Below are positions 57,711 to 64,000 of a stretch of 64,000 nt of DNA, piece by piece (position 1 is the first letter of the stretch; the number at the start of each line of letters is the position of its first letter). The stretch is from Theobroma cacao (lineage: Eukaryota; Streptophyta; Magnoliopsida; Malvales; Malvaceae). The stretch lies in the NCBI RefSeq assembly GCF_000208745.1, contig NC_030859.1:17037116-17101115 (forward strand), read 5' to 3'. Position numbers and translations under genes: made by a program. The notes below the pieces were generated by a model. It did not search any database and was not told the origin of the DNA. It worked only from the letters and a program-made list of their open reading frames with translations.

Positions 57711-58091
57711 ACTATTACTCATTATGTGCAGCAATGATTATTCTTGAGTAACTATTTCTTGAGCTAGTGTAGACACATTTTCACTTGTAGCTCTCTCTCA
57801 AATTGTCTTCCATTTAGTCTTTCTTTGTCCTATTCTCAACTTTATTTTGCTAGGCACCTATGTGCTTCCACATGCCATAACACTCAATACTTTAGGGGTT
57901 ACTCCAATCTTCTTCTCCATTACCTTTAGCATATCCTTTTACTTATTTATAACAGTTCCTATCTTCCTATTACAAAAACCATTCTACATTTTGGTAACCT
58001 CGTTGAGGTGGAGTGCTTGCATTAAGTAAGATATCATTAAAAAAACTTTGCATTACCAGAAAAAGTTGGCAATTCCATTGGCAACCAAGAT
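57711..58091. other. Short spacer, no gene
   Basis: No recognisable feature. The last 30 bases before the CACTA start (GGCAATTCCATTGGCAACC) resemble CACTA sub-terminal repeats and may be a fragment of another terminus. Confidence 0.45.
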
Positions 58092-58869
58092 CACTACTAA
58101 AAAATTAGGTTTTATCGACAGAAAAATCCGTCGGTCAAGGTGTGCATTCGGTTGATAATTTTAATTACCAACGAAATTACCAATGAAAAAATCTATCAAT
58201 AATCATTCGAAAATACCCTTGGCGATAATAAGTTTCAATAAGTATTCTAAAATTCTGTTGGTAACATCATCGACTAAAATTTTCATCGATATTTTTATCA
58301 GTAAAAAATTCGATCTATTGGCCAAAAAATTCATTGATGATGTCAAAAATTCGTCGATAATTTCAATGGGTAAAGTCATTGACTGAAAGTTTTATTATCG
58401 AAAAATTCGTAGGTAATAAACTGATGGATCTTGCAGTCAACAAAGTCATCGGTAATTTACTAACAGATTACCTATATAATTCCAGATGGAATTCATAACT
58501 AAAATTTTTTACATGTTCCATCGATAATGTGTTTTATTCCATTGGCAAAAAAATAAGATACATTTATATTAAAAGAATTTTGTTGATAGTAATTAACTTT
58601 CTATAATTTTTTTTTATTTTGTGTTCCTGCATTGAATAATAATAATATTAATATGTTAAAAGTAATAATTTTGTTTGAAAAATTACTCCAAATGTATTAT
58701 ATAATGGAAAACACATACCAAATATTTTGAAAATTAGAAAAGAAATGTTATCTCAAAGTCAATGAAAAACGTTAATGTAAGGAATCTATAGCACAACAAC
58801 AAGGAATTACAATTGTCCATCGGCTAAATCATTAAGAAGGGGAGATTTTTGTTGTGACAGAGGATGCGA

Positions 58870-60000
58870 CTGCTATGATGATGAAGACCAGCCAACTAGA
58901 TCTAAAAGCCTCTAAAGGATAACCTTCATGATGGACTTAATATCATGCACCTCAATTTTCAACTCCTTCAGATCACTCTTCATTTCTCGATAGCCCTTAG
59001 GTTCAGATGATGAAACACATGTAGCAACAATAGAAGGCATCGGACCACAGGCAAGCTCAGATGTCACAAATGGAGCAAATAATGTAATAGGTTGTATCTT
59101 GGTGCTAAACCCGTAGACGTGGGTCCAAGTGGTTTACAACCCTGCAATTGCCTTAGACCATGCTATTGGATTGAACTCCGATTAGGGTGATGGTTCATTA
59201 CTGTTGTTCTGCAATATAACAGATGTATATGATTCCTATAAATGGAAAAGAAAATGACATTATGTATTAATGAAATTGTTAAGTAACATGTACACATATT
59301 CAATAATATAATTCAAATAAACTGACTCATTTCTATTACTTACACTAACAGTCTTCGACTTGTTGTTGACAAACTCTCGAGTATCTTTCTGTTGCTTAAA
59401 AGTGTACTCGAAAACCTCAGAGAATATCCTCAGTCTTTGCAGCATCTCAGATTACAATCACAATAAGAAAAAAAAAAGCATCATCACCAATATGCATGTT
59501 TCTGCAATATTCAACAACACAATGACAACATGTTTTAAAATTGTAAAATAGCAATAACACATAACACACTCAGAAGAAAAACAAACGCATCATCAAAACG
59601 TATGCGTGGCTTCACTTCGTAGTCATCAACATCAAAATGCTCACATTATTGACTTTACGAGTTAAGAACACATACCATTTTCTTCTAATGTAAAGGAAAA
59701 GGTAAAGAACCTCCTGTGTGCTTTGCTATGCTACCGTTTTTCTCTATCAGACAATTTTGCTGGGCCTTCGCGAATCGACATTACCACTCAAGCGTGGCTC
59801 AGACATTATCGACTACTTGGTCCCAAACCTTTGCAGTGATCTCAAGACATACCTTCCTTTTAGTCAAAAGGATATCATGATGAGTGCCTACATCCCTCTT
59901 GGCTTTCTCGCGCTTGTCTGCTAATAGATCTGTTAATTGGTCTTCGTAAATCTTCTCCCATATGTTGTGCATTGTCAAAGCATTAGTATCAGCCCACATA
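58870..60000 (-). pseudogene. Second CACTA gene remnant (plant transposase, TnpA/Ptta-like)
   Basis: Minus-strand pieces in order: NIWEKIYEDQLTDLLADKRE at about 59960, EVFEYTFKQQKDTREFVNNK at about 59420-59360, then a predicted coiled coil, KSDLKELKIEVHDIKSIMK, at about 58990-58930. This order (central domain, motif with a conserved Phe/Lys/Asp/Phe-Val pattern, coiled-coil tail) fits the small DNA-binding protein of plant CACTA elements. Stops and introns or deletions separate the pieces. The assignment rests on weak motif resemblance. Confidence 0.6.
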
Positions 60001-61089
60001 AAATACTCTTATATTAAAATATATATTTATATCAATATTGTTAAAGGAAACTTGGATAAATATACAATAACAATATGATACCTCAAATTTATGCCACATA
60101 GCATCTTTCACAACGGTAGGAATCAACCTTCAAGTAGGCCAAGGCCCACTAAAATGAATCTTGATTATTCTCGTGATGGTTGGAGTCACTTCAGTCTCCG
60201 CAAAAGTACTGCAAAATCAGTACATCTTTATTAAAAACACATTAATGAAATTACTACATATAATGAAATAAGCTGATAACTATAAATTGCCTTTCTCTGA
60301 CTGGATGCAAAAAGATTCTTCAATTTGGATTGGTAGGAGTGGGCAAGCCTACACTAGGCCCTCAGCGCCTAGACTACAATACAGAGTTTGACACACCTAC
60401 AGTGGTAGTCGGAGTTGGTGACATTTCCTTCGGATCGAATGGAGTAGTCGTCGATGTGGACACAGGAGTGGACATCGATGGTATTAATGGCTAAGGTGGC
60501 ATCAGAGGTCACACAGCTAGTGGTGAAGACTGAAGAGGTGGAATCGAAGGTTGCGTAGCTGAATTACTTATGCCACTCGACTGTGCTCAAGGGCTAGCAA
60601 TAATCTTGTATTTAACCATGACTAAGCAAAAATCTGCCATCACATTATCGTCTAACCATTATTATGAACTAACAATAAATGTAATGCATAGTCATTAATA
60701 TTAAGTACTATCAATAAATGTAATTCCACGATCATAAGAAAGATGTTAATAATGGTTGATGTCAAAACAAAATGACATATATAAATAAATCAGCATAAAA
60801 AGTTACATCATGTTAACATCTTTACATCAGTTAAATATATAGCAACTTCCTTTGATGCAGACACCATTATTCATTGTGGAATGATTTTCTCTATATTCCA
60901 ATGTATGGGACTTGTATCCATTCACATCATAACCTTTGTAACACATCGCCATACGACCAGGATCGTGCGACATGTTGACCAGACGAGAATCAATTTGATT
61001 CGCATGTTAGGCCATTTACGAGAAAGTGACATGCCATATAATTATTTCAAGTGTTATTTTAACACTTACGATTAGATTGATGAATGATA

Positions 61090-62045
61090 ACTTGCATATT
61101 GTTTAAACCAATTTTGGAAGGTTGCATCATGGATTTTCTCCAATTCCTTTTCGAAAACACCATATCGTTCTTTTTTCACCATACCATCCAATATCCTAGA
61201 TAGAGGAGGAATATATAGTGAATTAATACCATTAACTTTTCATAATTTTCTAAACTTGTAATCGACTTAAACTTACTCAATGTATGGTAATATCTCTTCG
61301 CAATTCATAAGTACATATAGTTCTACAGTGTAGAACTCATCCTTCTCTAGGTATTGTTGTTTCTCAAATAAATTTAAAGGTCGACCTAGATGGGTGAAAA
61401 TAAAAAAATCATTAGATGCATCAATGTCTCCACCATCATCATTTCATGGGACTTGAAGTACATTAAGCAAAACGTTGATATTTCCTCAATGAGATAAGCT
61501 TCACAAATGGATCCTTCAACAAATGCTCGATTATGATTTTTTTTAGATGATGCAAGAACGTGAAGATCAACGTGATTGTTAGATTTTTATATTAACCCTA
61601 AAATAATAAGTAAATTACATGTGTGGCTCCCAATACCTCTTATAAGGATACATCCATCGATAATGGACCCGTCCTCCAACCCTAGCTTCGTATGCCAAGT
61701 GGATTGACAAATGCTCCATTGAGTCAAAAAACCTAGGGGAAAAATTCTCCAATTTGCATACGGTTTCCACAATTTTTCTTTCTCGTGCATTGATATGATC
61801 AAGTCATAGTTTGATTGCATATGTATTATGAAAGAAATGTGAGATCTCAGCAATTGCACTCCAAATAACGTGAGGAACCATATCATGGAATGTAATTGGG
61901 AGCAAATGCTACATGAAAACATGACAATCATGACTTTTCATCCCATAAAATTTGCACTCTTACTTATTCACACAATTAGCAATATTAGAGGCAATACCAT
62001 TTGGCAGTCATAACTGTTTCACCCAAACACACACAGCCTTCTTTT
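61090..62045 (-). pseudogene. CACTA transposase (TnpD/Tnp2) C-terminal remnant
   Basis: The minus strand reads, with stops between: LPNGIASNIANCVNK (about 62010), MKSHDCHVFM (about 61945-61915), HLLPITFHDMVPHVIW, FFDSMEHLSIHLAYEARVGG (about 61740-61680), VHYRWMYPYKRY, then EFYTVELYVLMNCEEILPYI (about 61345-61285) and GVFEKELEKIHDATFQNWFK (about 61165-61105). This is the ordered signature of the region after the catalytic core in plant CACTA transposases (DUF4218 and following). At least three in-frame stops make it non-functional. The catalytic core itself is absent. Confidence 0.88.
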
Positions 62046-62054
62046 GCTTGCAAC

Positions 62055-63150
62055 TGTAGACACTATAAAAAATCATAATAAAATTATATTAATTAATAAA
62101 TTATAAACAAAAAATGAATTAAAAAAAAAGAAGGGGTACGACTGGCAGGGTGCGTCCACCGCCCTCTCCCTGCCAGACACAAAAAATTCGCATTTGGCAG
62201 AGTAGTGGGAGCGTGCCTCCTTTAGCCCAGTATAAAGAAGGCATTATAGCAACCCATGAGGGAGGAGCCAAGAACGAGCAATCAAAGAAAAACCCTAAGA
62301 AATCCTTAGCAACCTGCAGACCAAAAACCTTAACTTTCTAGCAGCCAAAAAATCACAATTCCACAAATCAAAAAAATATACCCAAAAAATACCAAAAAAC
62401 AATCAAGCAAAAAAAAATACACAATGCAAAGAGGAGAGTAACTGTTTTTGGGGGATTTTCAGTTAGGATAGATTTTGATTTTTGGGGTTTTTGTTGTCGC
62501 CGGATAGGAAAGCTTTAGCGGGAAGTTTTTGCGTCGTCGCTAGTGGGTAGCCAACGGTCTTGGCTGTCGTCAGTGAAGGAGGAGGGCACAAAGGGAGAAA
62601 GAGAAAGAAACTCGATCAGGTGGTTAGTGAATGGAAGGAGAAGGAGAAGAGAGAGAGAGATTCGAACACCGTTAGGAGAGATCTAAGGCTGTTGGGGTGG
62701 TCGTCGGTTAGAGAAGAGTGAGTGAAAGAGGGAGATCGATTTCTTTAGGGTGGCCGATGGCTGCAAAGTCAAAAAGGGGAAGAAGGGCCAGCGACTTGTG
62801 AGAGAGAAAGGTGAGAAGAAGGGAAATGAATGTAGAGAGAAGGGAGAGAGTTTTATCGATAGAAAGAGAAAATGGTGAAGGGAAATGAGATAGAAAGGAG
62901 AAAAAAAGAGTTTTATAGCTAGGGTTGCAGAGCTCAAAACTACGTCGTTTTGAAACTCACAAAAAAATCCTTTCTAATCTCCCTAAACGGCGCCATTTTG
63001 CTGGTGGAGTGTTGGAACCAAAAGGGGCCGGACGGAGCTTTAGGAACGGGCTGCAGGTTGGGCTGACAACTTGGGTCCACTTGACCCACAAAGGTAAACC
63101 TTTTTATTTTTCTCAAATTTGTTGGGTGATTTAGGTTGATTTATTATATT
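62055..63150 (+). mobile_element. LTR-like sequence truncating the CACTA element
   Basis: Begins TGTAGACACTATA, a common start for gypsy LTRs, and shares its first 100 bases with 42791-42968. A TATA-like AGTATAAAGAAGG lies at about 62229, followed by leader-like A/C-rich sequence. A purine-rich stretch (62560-62900) and a GC island with AAACGGCGCCATTTTG (about 62985) follow. No second LTR, coding region or clear end was found, so the right boundary is a guess. Confidence 0.45.
62142..62176. repeat. Perfect 9-bp inverted repeat
   Basis: CTGGCAGGG (62142-62150) and CCCTGCCAG (62168-62176) can pair around a 17-base loop. The left arm is conserved at 42953-42961 in the related fragment, where the right arm is missing because the copy is cut. 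Confidence 0.8.
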
Positions 63151-64000
63151 GGGTCTTAGGATTAATGTTTAAATAGGTATGATCTAGATTTAATAGTTTT
63201 AACTTGATGTTCTAAACTATATAAGTATTAAAATAAAGTATCAATGGAAAATATAAGAATATATATATGAATATGTACACGTAGTAAATAAAAATGTTTG
63301 AGAAAAAATATATATTGAAACTTAAGTAAACGAAGCATATATGCAAAACAAGAGTACATTGCTAAATAAAATATGTTTACAGAGATAGATTTGGAAAACA
63401 AATATATAAAAAAAAATAAAAACAATAATATATAAGTTAATGAGATAAATGGTAAGTTAAAGATTTATATAGATAAAATTAAGGAATCGAAAATTATTAT
63501 ATCAAGTTTTAAAATAATTACAATAAAATAAGTATGAGAATCGATTTTAGAAAATGAACTTTGAAAAATATACTATAATATTAACCACAAGCATAATAAA
63601 CCAATGATGGGATGATTGGTCGGGATACGAGAAGTCGCAATCCCGGGACAATTTTTTCTAGGATCGAAATTCGAATTAAGGCTCCACCAGTACGATGGGA
63701 GGGCTTCGATTTCGAGATCCTGAAATTTTTTATAAAAATAAAAAAATTAACAACACAAAATCATCAAAAAAATAATAAATAAACAAATAATAGATAAAAA
63801 GGAAAAAAATGAAAAATAAATAAAATAAAACAATAATGATAATAATTCAGATATGTATATAATAAATTTGTGAAAAGGTAATATCCATGACATTAAATAA
63901 ATAAAAAAATAATAAAAACTATTAATGAGGAAAACCCAAAACACTAAATGATTTAAAATCAAGTATTAAATATCTAATGGTATAAGGTATAGATTAATAA
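63151..64000. other. AT-rich DNA, nothing recognisable
   Basis: Very A/T-rich, with one GC-richer island (63600-63725: GATGATTGGTCGGGATACG, GTCGCAATCCCGGGAC). The island has the look of a short transposon piece or a regulatory remnant but matches nothing I can name. Frames here are chance Phe/Ile/Lys-rich runs. Confidence 0.55.

Larger units (their letters stand above)
58092..62050 (-). mobile_element. Decayed CACTA (En/Spm) transposon, one end visible
   Basis: The left terminus is CACTACTAAAAAATTAGG, followed by about 400 bp of sub-terminal repeats around ATCCGTCGGTCAAGG, CCAACGAAATTACC, ATTCGTCGATAAT and ATTCGTAGGTAATAA. Transposase-type coding remnants fill the interior on the minus strand. 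The expected inverted CACTAC end is not seen on the right, where coding homology stops at about 62045 next to an LTR-like sequence. Confidence 0.8.

Noticed and set aside
62683..62937. 84-codon Ser/Phe-rich minus-strand frame
   Set aside because: It is the complement of a purine-rich GAGAAA stretch, so composition alone explains it.

Overview
The window is nuclear DNA from a flowering plant, almost certainly a eudicot. It is AT-rich, its multi-exon genes have short exons and GT-AG introns, it carries a plant-type SPT6 with a C-terminal GW/WG tail, and much of it is Ty1-copia, Ty3-gypsy, CACTA and hAT debris. I do not name a species. One undetermined base (N) lies at 40480 inside a TA microsatellite.

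Gene-bearing part (about 1-22 kb). Four protein-coding genes can be reconstructed. On the minus strand is an eight-exon SAC3/GANP-family gene, closest to plant SAC3C, encoding 426 residues (1002-6493). Head to head with it, about 1.06 kb away, is a 17-exon SPT6 transcription elongation factor gene of about 1617 residues on the plus strand (7549-17267). The pair plausibly shares a bidirectional promoter, and the two products act at successive steps of mRNA production. Next come two intronless mTERF-family genes of exactly equal length (392 residues; 17926-19104 and 20747-21925). They lie in a tandem duplication of about 2.4 kb whose upstream edge stops just before the start codon, so the second gene does not carry the first gene's promoter.

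Repeat-dominated part (about 22-64 kb). I see no intact host gene here. In order: a decayed RNase H fragment (23.7-24.1 kb); an AT-rich stretch with a MITE-like element; copy A of a repeat family called R here (26.3-27.2 kb); a CACTA-like terminus (28.66 kb); a copia remnant with its 3' LTR (29.9-31.4 kb, minus); a solo gypsy-type LTR (31.4-34.07 kb, minus) with minisatellites; a split minisatellite flanking a small coiled-coil reading frame with one stop (34.1-36.0 kb); a hAT-type element with a perfect 8-bp target duplication (37827-38810); a tandem array (40.2-41.3 kb); and a nested block at 42.8-57.7 kb.

The nested block is the most informative structure. Copy B of R was split by a 1.75-kb gypsy-like insertion and by a copia-like element. 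That copia was itself split by a 6.38-kb non-autonomous gypsy element (45288-51667) with two LTRs of about 2.7 kb, a primer-binding site, a polypurine tract and a perfect CTTGA target duplication. Its 929-bp interior keeps only a gag start and an integrase zinc-finger fragment. The right edge of the block is tandemly duplicated (53.3-57.7 kb). The window ends with a decayed CACTA element with recognisable transposase pieces (58092 to about 62050), cut by an LTR-like sequence starting at 62055, followed by featureless AT-rich DNA.
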